Assembly (NCBI RefSeq): GCF_025753795.1
Contig: NZ_JAOWPS010000001.1
Span: forward strand, 248,001-312,000
Source of the DNA: Mesorhizobium sp. YC-39
GTDB lineage: Bacteria > Pseudomonadota > Alphaproteobacteria > Rhizobiales > Rhizobiaceae
Length of the DNA: 64,000 nt
Direction of reading: 5' to 3'
The position numbers and the translations under genes are program-made. Of this stretch, positions 1 through 8,277 are shown piece after piece; position 1 is the first letter of the stretch; the number at the start of each line of letters is the position of its first letter. The notes below the pieces were generated by a model. That model was not told the origin of the DNA, searched no databases, and worked only from the letters and a program-made list of their open reading frames with translations.

Positions 1-572
1 TCGGTCAGATGGATGCCGGTCGCGGTCATGCCCGCCGCCGGCGCCTGGCTGGCGTTCAGCCGCCAGTTCGACGGATCGAGGCCGAGGAACTTGTCATGGC
101 TGAAATTCGCCTCGACCTGCAGGATGCGGCCGAGGCGGCCGTCGGCGGCGGCCGCCAGCATGCCGGCGATCGGCGGCTCGAAGCGCCGCTCATGCCCCAT
201 GCCGAGAACGAGACCTGCCTCCCTGCACAGCGCCACCGCCTTTTCCGCTCCGGCCTTGGTCATCGCCAGCGGCTTTTCGCAAAAGACGTGCTTGCCCGCC
301 GCCACCGCATCCTCGATCTGCTGTTCGTGCAGCGAATGCGGCGTCGCCAGTATGACGGCTTCGACGTCGGGATTCTGTAAGGCGTCGGCATAATTCGCGA
401 GCAGCTTCAGGCCATGCTCCGCGCAGAATTCCTCGGCTCCGGGCGCGGGTTCCACGGCGCACACCACCTCGAGATGCGCCCTGGCGCCCTCTAGCACCAC
501 CACCATCTTGCGGCCCCACCAGCCAAGGCCGACCATTGCCACCCTGACGGGCCTGTCCTGTGCTGAAGTCAT
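1..572 (-). CDS. Gfo/Idh/MocA family oxidoreductase, C-terminal part outside window
   Basis: A reading frame starts at the ATG at 572-570 and stays open to the left edge, so about 190 N-terminal residues are visible. The translation begins MTSAQDRPVRVAMVGLGWWG, a Rossmann nucleotide-binding motif, and carries EKPLAMT near residue 100, the EKP signature of the Gfo/Idh/MocA family. Members are cytoplasmic NAD(P)-dependent dehydrogenases of sugars, inositols or their acids. It is the last visible gene of the leftward operon that begins with the binding protein at 8039, 48 bases after the SDR stop, so it probably oxidises the imported sugar or a derivative. The substrate cannot be deduced. The catalytic His region lies at or beyond the window edge. 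Confidence 0.85.
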   Translation of the reverse strand, partial: MTSAQDRPVRVAMVGLGWWGRKMVVVLEGARAHLEVVCAVEPAPGAEEFCAEHGLKLLANYADALQNPDVEAVILATPHSLHEQQIEDAVAAGKHVFCEKPLAMTKAGAEKAVALCREAGLVLGMGHERRFEPPIAGMLAAAADGRLGRILQVEANFSHDKFLGLDPSNWRLNASQAPAAGMTATGIHLT

Positions 573-620
573 GCTCGGTTCCGATTCTGATGCTGTTTCT
601 GCCGTTGCTTCGGGCAACGA

Positions 621-1400
621 TTATGAAGCCGAGTAGCCGGCATCGGTCATCAGCACATGGCCGGTAATGCCGCTCGCCGCATCCGACGCCAGGAAGGCGA
701 CAGACGCCGCGATTTCGGCCGGCTGCAGGAGCCGCTTCATCGGCGTGTCATTGATCCAGGTCGCCATCACGTCGGGCTGCGCCGCGCCGACCTTCTTCAG
801 CATCTCGGTCTCGGTGTAGCCAGGCCCGACCGCATTGACGCGGACATTATAGGGCGCCCATTCGACGCCGACGACGCGGCAAAGATGGGCGACGCCGGCT
901 TTGGAGACATCGTAGCCGGCATGCAGTTCCGGCCGCACCGCCTTGATGCCGGCGATCGAGGAAATGCACACGATGCTGCCGCGCTTGCGCTCGACCATGC
1001 GCTTGCCGAAGGAGCGCACGCAAAAAAAGATGCCGTCGAGGTTGATCGACATGCAGCGGCGCCAGTCCTCGTCGGAATGATCCGCGGTCGTGCTTTCGTA
1101 GGAGATGCCGGCATTGGCGACCAGTATGTCGATCGCGCCAAACTCCTCGTTGAGGCGCGCCGCGGCTTTCTCGACATCGGCGCTGTTGGTGACGTCGACC
1201 TTGATGCCCTTGGTCTTGAAACCTTTGTCCGACCATTCCTTGGCGGCATCGACCACGCGGTCGGTGACATCGGCAAGCACGACCGTCGCACCGAGGCTGC
1301 CCAGCCGCTCGGTGATCGCGCTGCCGATGCCGCCGGCCGCACCGGTCACGATTGCCGTCTTGCCCTCGAGCGAATAGTTCGCGAATGCATTGCTTGCCAT
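621..1400 (-). CDS. SDR family NAD(P)-dependent oxidoreductase
   Basis: This is a classical short-chain dehydrogenase of 259 residues. The cofactor motif TGAAGGIG is at residues 19-26, an ANAG segment lies mid-protein, and the Ser/Tyr/Lys catalytic set appears as ISS and YDVSK. The frame is open seven codons further upstream, but a strong GGAGGA Shine-Dalgarno sits eight bases before the ATG at 1400, so I place the start there. It is downstream of the alcohol dehydrogenase and upstream of the Gfo/Idh gene in the sugar operon. It probably oxidises or reduces a hydroxyl of a sugar or polyol intermediate. A diacetyl or acetoin reductase role is possible given the butanediol-type neighbour, but this is a guess. 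Confidence 0.88.
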   Translation of the reverse strand: MASNAFANYSLEGKTAIVTGAAGGIGSAITERLGSLGATVVLADVTDRVVDAAKEWSDKGFKTKGIKVDVTNSADVEKAAARLNEEFGAIDILVANAGISYESTTADHSDEDWRRCMSINLDGIFFCVRSFGKRMVERKRGSIVCISSIAGIKAVRPELHAGYDVSKAGVAHLCRVVGVEWAPYNVRVNAVGPGYTETEMLKKVGAAQPDVMATWINDTPMKRLLQPAEIAASVAFLASDAASGITGHVLMTDAGYSAS

Positions 1401-1455
1401 TTCGATGTTTCCTCCAGTCATCAGTATTGGGTCGCGACAGCCGGGCGATCGCCGC

Positions 1456-2523
1456 TTAGACGCTCACCAGGATCTTCAAATGCTTGCCGGCCTTGTCGAG
1501 CAGGGCCTCGAAGCCTTTCTCCACCACGTCGTCGGCAGAGATCTTCGCGGTCACCACTTTTTCCAGCGGCAGGATGCCGGCTTCGACCATGCGGATGACG
1601 CGCGGCCATACCTGCACCGGGTAGCACCAGGTCGCCTCGACCGTGATGTCCTTCAGCGCCCACAGCATCGCGTCGATGCTGGCGGGCTTCATATGCAGGC
1701 CGGTCTGTACCACCTTGCCTTGTCGCCGCACCGCCCTGGCACAGGCGTTGAGGCTCGCTTCCAGTCCGACACATTCAAGTGCGACGTCGACGCCGACGCC
1801 TTCCTCGGTCAAGTCGGCGATAATCTCGTCGAGATTGTCCCTCGTCGGATCGATGGCGATGCAGTCCGGCACCAGCTCCTTGGCCTTGGCAAGGCGATTG
1901 GGATTCGGCTCGCTGACGAAGATCTGCGCCGCGCCCGCCGCCTTGGCCGCCAGCAGCGTCAGCGCGCCGATCGGTCCGGCGCCGGAGACCAGCACTGTCG
2001 AGCCCGATTGCACGCCGCCACGGTCGGTGCCGTAGATGGCGACGGCGGCCGGCTCGATCATCGCCGCCTGGATGTCGCTGACGCCCGTCGGCACCGGCAC
2101 GACATTGTAGTCGTTGACGATGGCGAGCTCGCTCATGCCGCCCCATTTCCAGCTCAGGCCGACACAGGCCATTTGCGGACTGAGGTGGTAGAGCCCGCGC
2201 CGGCCGAAGTAATCGTCGCGTGGCGAGATCAGCGGCTGGATCGAAACGCGGTCGCCGACTTTCACATTCGTCACCCCGGAGCCGATATCGGCGACGACAG
2301 CACTGAATTCGTGGCCGAGGATCTGCGGGTTGGTCGCGCCGCTATAGACATGCGGGGTAACGGGCGTGACGATCGGCCCGGCGATATATTCGTGCAGATC
2401 GGTACCGCAGATCCCGGTGATGACGGGCTTGATCAGCACGTCATGCGCGCCGAGCCGCGCTGTGGGTTCGGCGACATCCTCGACCCTGATGTCCCTGGCG
2501 GCGTGGAATCGGACGGCTTTCAT
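1456..2523 (-). CDS. zinc-dependent alcohol dehydrogenase, 2,3-butanediol/sorbitol dehydrogenase-like
   Basis: This is a medium-chain dehydrogenase of 355 residues. Catalytic zinc ligands are visible as Cys39 in GICGTDLHEY and His71-Glu72 in LGHEF, and the NAD site is GAGPIG near residue 182. The N-terminal block MKAVRFHAARDIRVEDV and the HEYIAGP segment resemble (R,R)-2,3-butanediol dehydrogenases of the BdhA type. The frame extends 39 codons upstream, but only MKAVRF matches the family N terminus, so the start is set at 2523. The structural-zinc Cys cluster typical of yeast-type ADHs is not evident, as in butanediol and sorbitol dehydrogenases. The sugar-import operon favours a polyol or sugar substrate, so family and context point in slightly different directions. 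Confidence 0.85.
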   Translation of the reverse strand: MKAVRFHAARDIRVEDVAEPTARLGAHDVLIKPVITGICGTDLHEYIAGPIVTPVTPHVYSGATNPQILGHEFSAVVADIGSGVTNVKVGDRVSIQPLISPRDDYFGRRGLYHLSPQMACVGLSWKWGGMSELAIVNDYNVVPVPTGVSDIQAAMIEPAAVAIYGTDRGGVQSGSTVLVSGAGPIGALTLLAAKAAGAAQIFVSEPNPNRLAKAKELVPDCIAIDPTRDNLDEIIADLTEEGVGVDVALECVGLEASLNACARAVRRQGKVVQTGLHMKPASIDAMLWALKDITVEATWCYPVQVWPRVIRMVEAGILPLEKVVTAKISADDVVEKGFEALLDKAGKHLKILVSV

Positions 2524-2545
2524 GCTCTGCTCTCCGGAAATGCGA

Positions 2546-3313
2546 TCACTGTGTCGTGTAGCCGCCGTCGACGACGAGGCTGGCGCCGGTGACGAAACGC
2601 GCTTCCTCCGAAGCGAGGAACAAAACGCAGTTCGCCACATCCACCGGCTCGCCGAGGCGCAGCGGATGCTTCTCCTTCATCATGTCGAGATAGGCCTGCT
2701 TGCCCTTCGGATAGGTGTCGGCGCACTTCATGAAGATCTCGGTCATGGTCGAGCCGGGATGCACCGCGTTGACGCGGATGCCATAGGGCGCGTAGCAGAT
2801 CGCGTCCGTCTTGCTCATCATCAGCGTCGCGCCCTTGGTGGCGTGGTAGGGCGGGATGTCGTCATTGCCGATGAGGCCGTAGATCGACGAGAAGTTGACG
2901 ATGGCGCCGGACTTCTGTTCCATCATCGGCCGCACCGCATATTTGGTGCACAGGAACGTGCCCTTCACATTGACGTCGAAGACCTTGTCCCACTCCTCGA
3001 CCGTCACCTCGTGCGCGAATTTGTTGGCGCCGGTGATCGCGGCATTGTTGACCAGTATGTCGAGGCGGCCCCATTTCTTGACCACCTTGTCGACCGCCGC
3101 CTGAACCTCTTGCTCCTTGGTGATGTCCACCTTCAGGAAGATCGCCTCGGCACCGCCGCGCGACAGCTCCTTGGCCAGCGCCTCGCCGTCATCGGCGAGC
3201 ACGTCGATGATCGCCACCTTGGCGCCTTCCTCGACGAAACGGCGAACCGTAGCACCGCCGATGCCGCGCGCGCCGCCGGTGACGATAGCGACCTTGTCCT
3301 GAAGCCTGCCCAT
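2546..3313 (-). CDS. SDR family oxidoreductase
   Basis: This classical SDR has 255 residues, with cofactor motif TGGARGIG at 12-19, NNAAITG mid-protein (a variant of NNAG) and active-site YHATK. The C terminus FVTGASLVVDGGYTTQ is typical of the family. The start at 3313 is supported by a near-perfect AAGGAGG Shine-Dalgarno; the open frame continues far upstream across the permease gene, but that extension is a GC-rich shadow. It lies 22 bases upstream of the butanediol-type dehydrogenase and 56 bases after the permease, so the operon pairs two or three dehydrogenases with one importer. This suggests stepwise oxidation of a sugar or polyol. The substrate is unknown. Confidence 0.88.
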   Translation of the reverse strand: MGRLQDKVAIVTGGARGIGGATVRRFVEEGAKVAIIDVLADDGEALAKELSRGGAEAIFLKVDITKEQEVQAAVDKVVKKWGRLDILVNNAAITGANKFAHEVTVEEWDKVFDVNVKGTFLCTKYAVRPMMEQKSGAIVNFSSIYGLIGNDDIPPYHATKGATLMMSKTDAICYAPYGIRVNAVHPGSTMTEIFMKCADTYPKGKQAYLDMMKEKHPLRLGEPVDVANCVLFLASEEARFVTGASLVVDGGYTTQ

Positions 3314-3369
3314 TGTGTTCCTCCTTGAACGATTGTCTGCGAGCCGACCGACGACTGTGCGAGCGGATG

Positions 3370-4338
3370 CTAGATGCGCCGCCGCACGTAGAAGGCGGCG
3401 GCCAGCACGATGACCAAGCCCTTGATGATGATCTGCAACTGCACCGGCAGCCCGAACAACAGCACGGCGTTGAAGACGACGACCAGGATGGCGGCGCCGA
3501 ACAGCCCGCCAAGGATGCCGCCCTGGCCGCCCGAGAGCGATATGCCGCCCATCACCGCCGCGACGATCGAATCCAGTTCGAAGCCGCGCCCGACCCAATT
3601 GTCGACGATGCCGACATAGCCGCTCAGCACCAGGCCGGCGATCGCTGCCAGCGCGCCGGAAATGACATAGCCGATGATGGTGACGCGGTCGGCATTGATG
3701 CCGAGCAGGCGTGCCGTCGTCGGGTTGCCGCCAGTGATGTAGACCTCGCGCCCGAAGCGCGACTTGGCCAGGACGACGCCGAAGACGATCGCCAGCACCA
3801 CCAGCAGCATCATGTTGTAGGGCACGCCATGCCAGGTCGCCGAGCCGATCAGGCGAAACAGCGGCGGCACGTTGCCCGACGGCGCGCCCTGCGTATAGGC
3901 AAACCGAAAACCCTGCAGCACGATCATCGTGGCCAGCGTGGCGAGGAACGGCGAAACGCTGCGCTTGGTCACCAGCCAGCCATTGACGAGACCGGTGGCG
4001 ATGCCGATGCCAAGCGCGATCAAAAGGATCGAAAGCACGTCGGAGTTCTGGCCGGAGAATCCGGTCGCGATGACCGCGGCTGTGGCCATCACCGAGGACA
4101 CCGAAAGGTCGAGGCCGCGCAGGATGATGACGAAGGCCTGGCCGATGACGACGATGCCGAGCGGGGCAACCTGCAGCAGCATGTTGGAGATGTTGCTGGT
4201 CGACAGAAAGGCCGGCGAGACAATGCCCGAAACGGCGATCAGGGCGATCAGGAACATCGGCAGCGCATAGGGCGACAGCCGGCTTTTCATCGAAATCGCC
4301 GGACCCTCCGTGGCGCGTGCTTGAGAGACGTCGACCAT
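3370..4338 (-). CDS. sugar ABC transporter permease, RbsC type
   Basis: This is an inner-membrane permease of about 322 residues with roughly eight to ten hydrophobic segments and the BPD_transp_2 signature region GRGFELDSIVAAVMGG followed by SLSGGQGGILG. This is the family of ribose, xylose and inositol (CUT2) permeases. The ATG at 4338 overlaps the stop of the preceding permease by one base (TGATG), and a second possible start (MKSRLS) lies 16 codons in. With the other permease it would form the heterodimeric membrane channel of the importer powered by the double ATPase at 5297-6817. The long upstream extension of this frame overlaps the neighbour and is not coding. Confidence 0.9.
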   Translation of the reverse strand: MVDVSQARATEGPAISMKSRLSPYALPMFLIALIAVSGIVSPAFLSTSNISNMLLQVAPLGIVVIGQAFVIILRGLDLSVSSVMATAAVIATGFSGQNSDVLSILLIALGIGIATGLVNGWLVTKRSVSPFLATLATMIVLQGFRFAYTQGAPSGNVPPLFRLIGSATWHGVPYNMMLLVVLAIVFGVVLAKSRFGREVYITGGNPTTARLLGINADRVTIIGYVISGALAAIAGLVLSGYVGIVDNWVGRGFELDSIVAAVMGGISLSGGQGGILGGLFGAAILVVVFNAVLLFGLPVQLQIIIKGLVIVLAAAFYVRRRI

Positions 4339-5300
4339 CAGACCCTCTTCTTCTTCTCGACATAGATCGACACCGCCGCGATGACGATGAGGCCCTGGGC
4401 GATGAGCTGGTAATGCGTCGACACGTCCATGAAGTTGAGAACGTTGTTCAGGAGCGAGATGAGGTAGACGCCGAGCAGCGTGCCGAAGACACCGCCCTTG
4501 CCGCCGCTGAGCAGCGTGCCGCCGACGACCACTGGCGTGATCGAGGCAAGCGTGTAGTTGAGCCCAGTGTAAGGCTGTCCGACGCTGAAGCGGCTGGTTA
4601 GATAGATGGCGGCCAGCCCGCAGCAGAAGCCGGAAAATCCGTAGACCGTCAGCATCACCCGCGCCCTGGGCAGGCCCATCAGCCGCGCGCCGACCTCGTC
4701 GTCGCCGACCGCGTAAATGTAGCGGCCGAGCCTGGCATAGCGCAGGAACAGCGCCACCAGCAGGAACAGGACGAGGATGAAGACGGCCCCGATCGGCAGG
4801 CCGAGCACCTTGCCATAGGCGAGGAAGTTGAAGCTCGGCGGCACCGAGCCCGCCGGCCCCAGCGAATAGAGCAGGACGATGCCTTGCAGCACCGCGCTCA
4901 TGCCCAGCGTGACGATCAGCGGGTGGACGCGCAGCCAGATGATGAGCAGGCCATTGCAGATGCCGATCAGCAGGCCAAGCAGCAGGATGCCGATGGCCAC
5001 CGGCAGCACCATCGACACCTTGCCGGCGATCAGGCCGGAGGTCAGCGTCGACAGCAGGCTGATCATCGAGCCGACGGAAAGATCGATGCCGCCGGTGAGG
5101 ATCGCCAAGGTCTGGCCGAGGCTGACCAGGGCGAGGCCCGTCGACTGCTCGAAGATGTTGAGGATGTTCGAAGTGGTCCGGAACCGGTCGGAAATGAAGG
5201 CGCCGAAGATCAGCAGGATGACCAGCAACGCGGCAACGACCAGGACGCCCTGGTTCGCGCGCAGCCTTGACGACAGTCTGATAGGAGCCAGCGCGGTCAT
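4338..5300 (-). CDS. sugar ABC transporter permease, RbsC type
   Basis: This is an inner-membrane permease of 320 residues and the second RbsC-like subunit of this importer. It has multiple hydrophobic helices and the family motif GQTLAILTGGIDLSVGS near residue 65, which is characteristic of ribose/xylose-type permeases. Near the C terminus YTLASITPVVVGGTLLSGGKGG matches the cytoplasmic coupling region. Its start overlaps the stop of the ATPase gene as ATGA, so translation is probably coupled. Two different permeases in one CUT2 operon imply a heteromeric channel. The substrate cannot be read from the sequence. Confidence 0.91.
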   Translation of the reverse strand: MTALAPIRLSSRLRANQGVLVVAALLVILLIFGAFISDRFRTTSNILNIFEQSTGLALVSLGQTLAILTGGIDLSVGSMISLLSTLTSGLIAGKVSMVLPVAIGILLLGLLIGICNGLLIIWLRVHPLIVTLGMSAVLQGIVLLYSLGPAGSVPPSFNFLAYGKVLGLPIGAVFILVLFLLVALFLRYARLGRYIYAVGDDEVGARLMGLPRARVMLTVYGFSGFCCGLAAIYLTSRFSVGQPYTGLNYTLASITPVVVGGTLLSGGKGGVFGTLLGVYLISLLNNVLNFMDVSTHYQLIAQGLIVIAAVSIYVEKKKRV

Positions 5301-6817
5301 TGTGCAAGGACCTCCGCCGTTGGGACCTTGCCTGTCGGATGCTGGGTGGCAAGGCTCATGATCGCTTCCTCGCTGATGTTGGCTCCCGTCAGCTCGCCGC
5401 TGATCGCGCCCTCGCGCATGACGACCACGCGGTCCGACATGCCGACGACTTCGGGCAGTTCGGAACTGATCATCAGGATGGCGATGCCTTCGCCGGCAAG
5501 GCCGCGCATGATGCGGTAGATCTCGGTCTTGGCGCCGACATCGACACCGCGGGTCGGCTCGTCCAGGATCAGCACCTTGCGGCTGGTGCGCGCCCAGCGC
5601 GCCACGATCACCTTCTGCTGGTTGCCGCCCGACATCGTCGCCACGCTGGTCGCCGGACCGCGGCAGACGACCCGGTAATTGTCGATTTCCTTGCGGGCGA
5701 TCTCATTTTCCAACCGCCGGTCGATCAAACCATTGCGGGTCACCGCCGAAAGGTTGGCGGCGCTGATGTTGGCGGCGACATCGAGGAACATCGCCAGCCC
5801 CTGTCCCTTGCGGTCCTCGGTGACGAAGCCGACGCCCTTGCTGATTGCCGTTGCCGGCGTGATCGCGTCGACCTTCTCGCCGTCGATCCACACGCTGCCG
5901 GACGACATCGGCAGGCCGCCGAATATGCCCATTGCCAGTTCCGTCCGCCCGGCGCCGACCAGGCCGGCCAGCGCCGTGATCTCGCCGGCCCGCACCTCGA
6001 TGCCGGCATTCCTGACACGGCCCTCGACAGAAACGTTTTCCGCCTTCAGCACCACCTTGCCGGGCTCGCCTTTCGGCTTCTTCGGCGGGAAGATGTCCTT
6101 CAGGTCGCGCCCGACCATCATAGAGATCAGCCTGTCGCGGGTGACGTCGCCGATATCCTTCGTCGCGACATGCGCGCCGTCCTTGAAGACGGTGACGCGG
6201 TCGGCGATCTGGAAAATCTCTTCGAGCCGGTGCGAGACGTAGAGGATGGCGACGCCCTCGGCCTTGAGAGCCGCCAGCCTGGCGAACAGAAGATCGGCCT
6301 CGCGGCCGGAGATGACGGCGGTCGGTTCGTCAAGGATCAGGAGCTTGACCTTGTGGACGAGCGCCTTGGAGATTTCGACCATCTGCTGGTCGGCCACCGT
6401 CAGCTCCGAAACCAGGATTTGCGGATCGATATCGACACCGAGCTTGCGCAGCAGGTCTGATGCGTCCTGGCGCGTGCGCGCGTGGTCGACAAAGCCGAAG
6501 CGGTTGCGCCGCTCATGGCCGAGATAGATATTCTCGGCCACCGTCAGATGCGGAAACAGCACGAATTCCTGATAGATGACATGGATGCCGGCATTCTTGG
6601 CGTCGGCGGGCCTCGCCCACTGCACGGGCTTGCCTTCGAACTCCATCTGGCCGGCATCGGGCTTGTAGACGCCAGCGACGATCTTGATCGTGGTCGATTT
6701 GCCGGCGCCATTTTCACCGACGAGCGCATGGATTTCGCCCGCCCGCACGTCGAGATTGATGCCCGACAGCGCCTGCACGCCGATGAAGCTCTTTGAAATG
6801 CCCGAAAGATTCAACAT
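5297..6817 (-). CDS. sugar ABC transporter ATP-binding protein with two nucleotide-binding domains
   Basis: This cytoplasmic ATPase has 506 residues and the tandem-domain layout of RbsA/XylG/MglA. The first domain has Walker A GENGAGKST at about 34-42, signature LTVADQQMVEIS and Walker B LLILDEPTAVI. The second has the family-typical weakened Walker A (GLVGAGRTE), signature MSGGNQQKV and intact Walker B LILDEPTRGVD. It would energise the two permeases encoded immediately downstream, with a four-base ATGA overlap to the first. A GC-rich hairpin at 6841-6865 lies between it and the upstream binding-protein gene. It contrasts with the second cluster's ATPase, which has lost the equivalent Walker B residues. 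Confidence 0.93.
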   Translation of the reverse strand: MLNLSGISKSFIGVQALSGINLDVRAGEIHALVGENGAGKSTTIKIVAGVYKPDAGQMEFEGKPVQWARPADAKNAGIHVIYQEFVLFPHLTVAENIYLGHERRNRFGFVDHARTRQDASDLLRKLGVDIDPQILVSELTVADQQMVEISKALVHKVKLLILDEPTAVISGREADLLFARLAALKAEGVAILYVSHRLEEIFQIADRVTVFKDGAHVATKDIGDVTRDRLISMMVGRDLKDIFPPKKPKGEPGKVVLKAENVSVEGRVRNAGIEVRAGEITALAGLVGAGRTELAMGIFGGLPMSSGSVWIDGEKVDAITPATAISKGVGFVTEDRKGQGLAMFLDVAANISAANLSAVTRNGLIDRRLENEIARKEIDNYRVVCRGPATSVATMSGGNQQKVIVARWARTSRKVLILDEPTRGVDVGAKTEIYRIMRGLAGEGIAILMISSELPEVVGMSDRVVVMREGAISGELTGANISEEAIMSLATQHPTGKVPTAEVLAQ

Positions 6818-6840
6818 GCGCTTTGTCCAATTTGCGGGAT

Positions 6841-6865
6841 GGCCCGAGGGCTATTGCCCCGGGCC
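6841..6865. terminator. intercistronic GC-rich hairpin after binding-protein gene
   Basis: GGCCC-GA-GGGC, loop TATT, GCCC-C-GGGCC forms a stem of 5 + 4 pairs with a small bulge, 20 bases after the binding-protein stop. There is no T-run, so it is more likely to stabilise the upstream mRNA or cause partial termination than to end transcription fully. Similar hairpins follow the other binding-protein genes. Confidence 0.5.
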
Positions 6866-6884
6866 ACCCTGGCGAAATCGAAGA

Positions 6885-8039
6885 CTATTGCGGGTAGTCG
6901 ACCTTGAAGGTCTTGGGGTCGTAGTCCGGTCCCATGCCGCCGGTGATCAGCATGTCGGGCGCACCCTTCGGCACAACCAGGTCGGTGAGCCGCAGCGGGG
7001 TTTCGATCGAAGGCGTGTTGTCGCCTTCCGAGACAGCGATCTGCGAGTTGATCGTGTAGATGCAAGGCACCGGCGCGCCAGCCAGCACCTGCAGCGCGAC
7101 ATCGACCGAGATGCCGCCCATCGCCGGCGGATAGCCGACTTCGAGCATCGGCACCTTGTGCTCGATCGCCATCTGCAGCGGACCGTTCACGTCCGCCGTG
7201 GTGTGCGGCGGGATTTCGCCATCCTTGTAGCCGGCTTCGATGAAGGCCTCGATCGAACCCGGAGTCTGCAAGCCATGCGCCGACCAGACGGCGTTGATCT
7301 CCTTGCCATACTTGGCGATCATCGCCTGCATCACCTGCTTGCCCTTGACCGGCGACCAGTCGGAATAGACGGTTTCGAGCACCTTGATTCCGGGGTACTG
7401 CGCGAAGACTTCGCGCGCCGGCTTCTCGCGATTTTCGGACGGGCTTGAGCCTGCCTGGCCCGCCAGCATGATGACGTTACCCTTGCCGCCGAGCTTCTCG
7501 ACGATCCACTGCGCAAACAGGCGGCCCATCATGGCGTCGGACGCCGTCACGAAGGTGACGAAATTATCCGAGGCCACGCGACGGTCGACCATAACCACCG
7601 GGATGCCGGCCGCCATCGCCTGCGACACGGCCGGATCGAGCGCCTGCTGCGTGTTGGCGCTGACGATCAGGAGATCGACGCCGCGCGAGATCAGGTCCTG
7701 GATGTCGGCGACCTGCTTGGCGTCGTCATGGCCGGCATCGGTGATGATCAGCTTCTTGATCTGGTCCTTGTGCTTGGCGGCGGAGGCCTCCATGGAATGC
7801 AGCATCACGACGCGCCAGGAATCGCCGAGGCCCGCATTGGAGAACCCGATCGTATAGGGGCCTTCCTTCTTGTACTGCGATGTGTCCTTGAAGCAGACGT
7901 CGGTGTCCGGATTGTAGAGATAGGTCCGCGGAGCGCCGTTATAGAATTTCGCGTCCTGCGCCAGAACAGGGGCAGCAAAGGCGGCCAGACCGGCAGCGCC
8001 CACCAAAAGCATGGCAAAGCGTCTTGAGATGTTGCTCAT
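6885..8039 (-). CDS. sugar ABC transporter substrate-binding protein, RbsB family
   Basis: This is a periplasmic binding protein of 384 residues. The N terminus MSNISRRFAMLLVGAAGLAA with the cleavage region FAAPVLAQD is a clear Sec signal peptide. The mature protein has the type 1 periplasmic-binding fold of the ribose family (YTIGFSNAGLGDSWRVVML near the N terminus; DLISRGVDLLIVSANTQ and PVVMVDRRVAS further on). It is longer than E. coli RbsB, with about 40 extra residues after the signal peptide. The start is supported by GGAGGAAC upstream. It is the first gene of the leftward sugar operon and would deliver substrate to the permeases at 3370-5300. One copy of the shared palindrome lies 185 bases upstream. 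Confidence 0.92.
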   Translation of the reverse strand: MSNISRRFAMLLVGAAGLAAFAAPVLAQDAKFYNGAPRTYLYNPDTDVCFKDTSQYKKEGPYTIGFSNAGLGDSWRVVMLHSMEASAAKHKDQIKKLIITDAGHDDAKQVADIQDLISRGVDLLIVSANTQQALDPAVSQAMAAGIPVVMVDRRVASDNFVTFVTASDAMMGRLFAQWIVEKLGGKGNVIMLAGQAGSSPSENREKPAREVFAQYPGIKVLETVYSDWSPVKGKQVMQAMIAKYGKEINAVWSAHGLQTPGSIEAFIEAGYKDGEIPPHTTADVNGPLQMAIEHKVPMLEVGYPPAMGGISVDVALQVLAGAPVPCIYTINSQIAVSEGDNTPSIETPLRLTDLVVPKGAPDMLITGGMGPDYDPKTFKVDYPQ

Positions 8040-8223
8040 TTAGAAGTTCCTCCACCTGCGTTTCAGCCGGGGGCTCGCGCTGCGGCGCAGCCGACCCCGT
8101 CGCGCCCGGCGCATGGTTCCGGGGGCGTCCTGTTGCTTGGTCCGGTCGATTTGACTGGAGACGCCCTCCCTGGCGTCTAACAGGAGAGTTGCAGTTCTGA
8201 TGTTCGGATCAAACTGCAAAATT

Positions 8224-8236
8224 TATCATTTTGAGA
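8224..8236. promoter_or_regulatory. candidate operator, site A of shared palindrome
   Basis: On the minus strand this reads TCTCAAAATGATA, a palindrome-like site with core TCA-AAA-TGA. It lies upstream of the sugar-binding-protein gene that starts at 8039 and just beyond the 3' end of the winged-helix/SBP fusion gene. Related sites are at 10362, 10442, 22066 and 24076. The function is inferred from recurrence and position. Confidence 0.5.
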
Positions 8237-8277
8237 CTTTGACCGGCGCCCTGAGCGCCTGATCTCGACGCCAGCGG

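Noticed and set aside
2546..5352. Very long minus-strand frames (605 and 660 codons) suggesting fused SDR-permease or permease-permease proteins
   Set aside because: Each contains one real gene at its C-terminal end with its own Shine-Dalgarno or overlapping start; the upstream parts overlap the neighbouring genes in a different frame and look like shadow protein.
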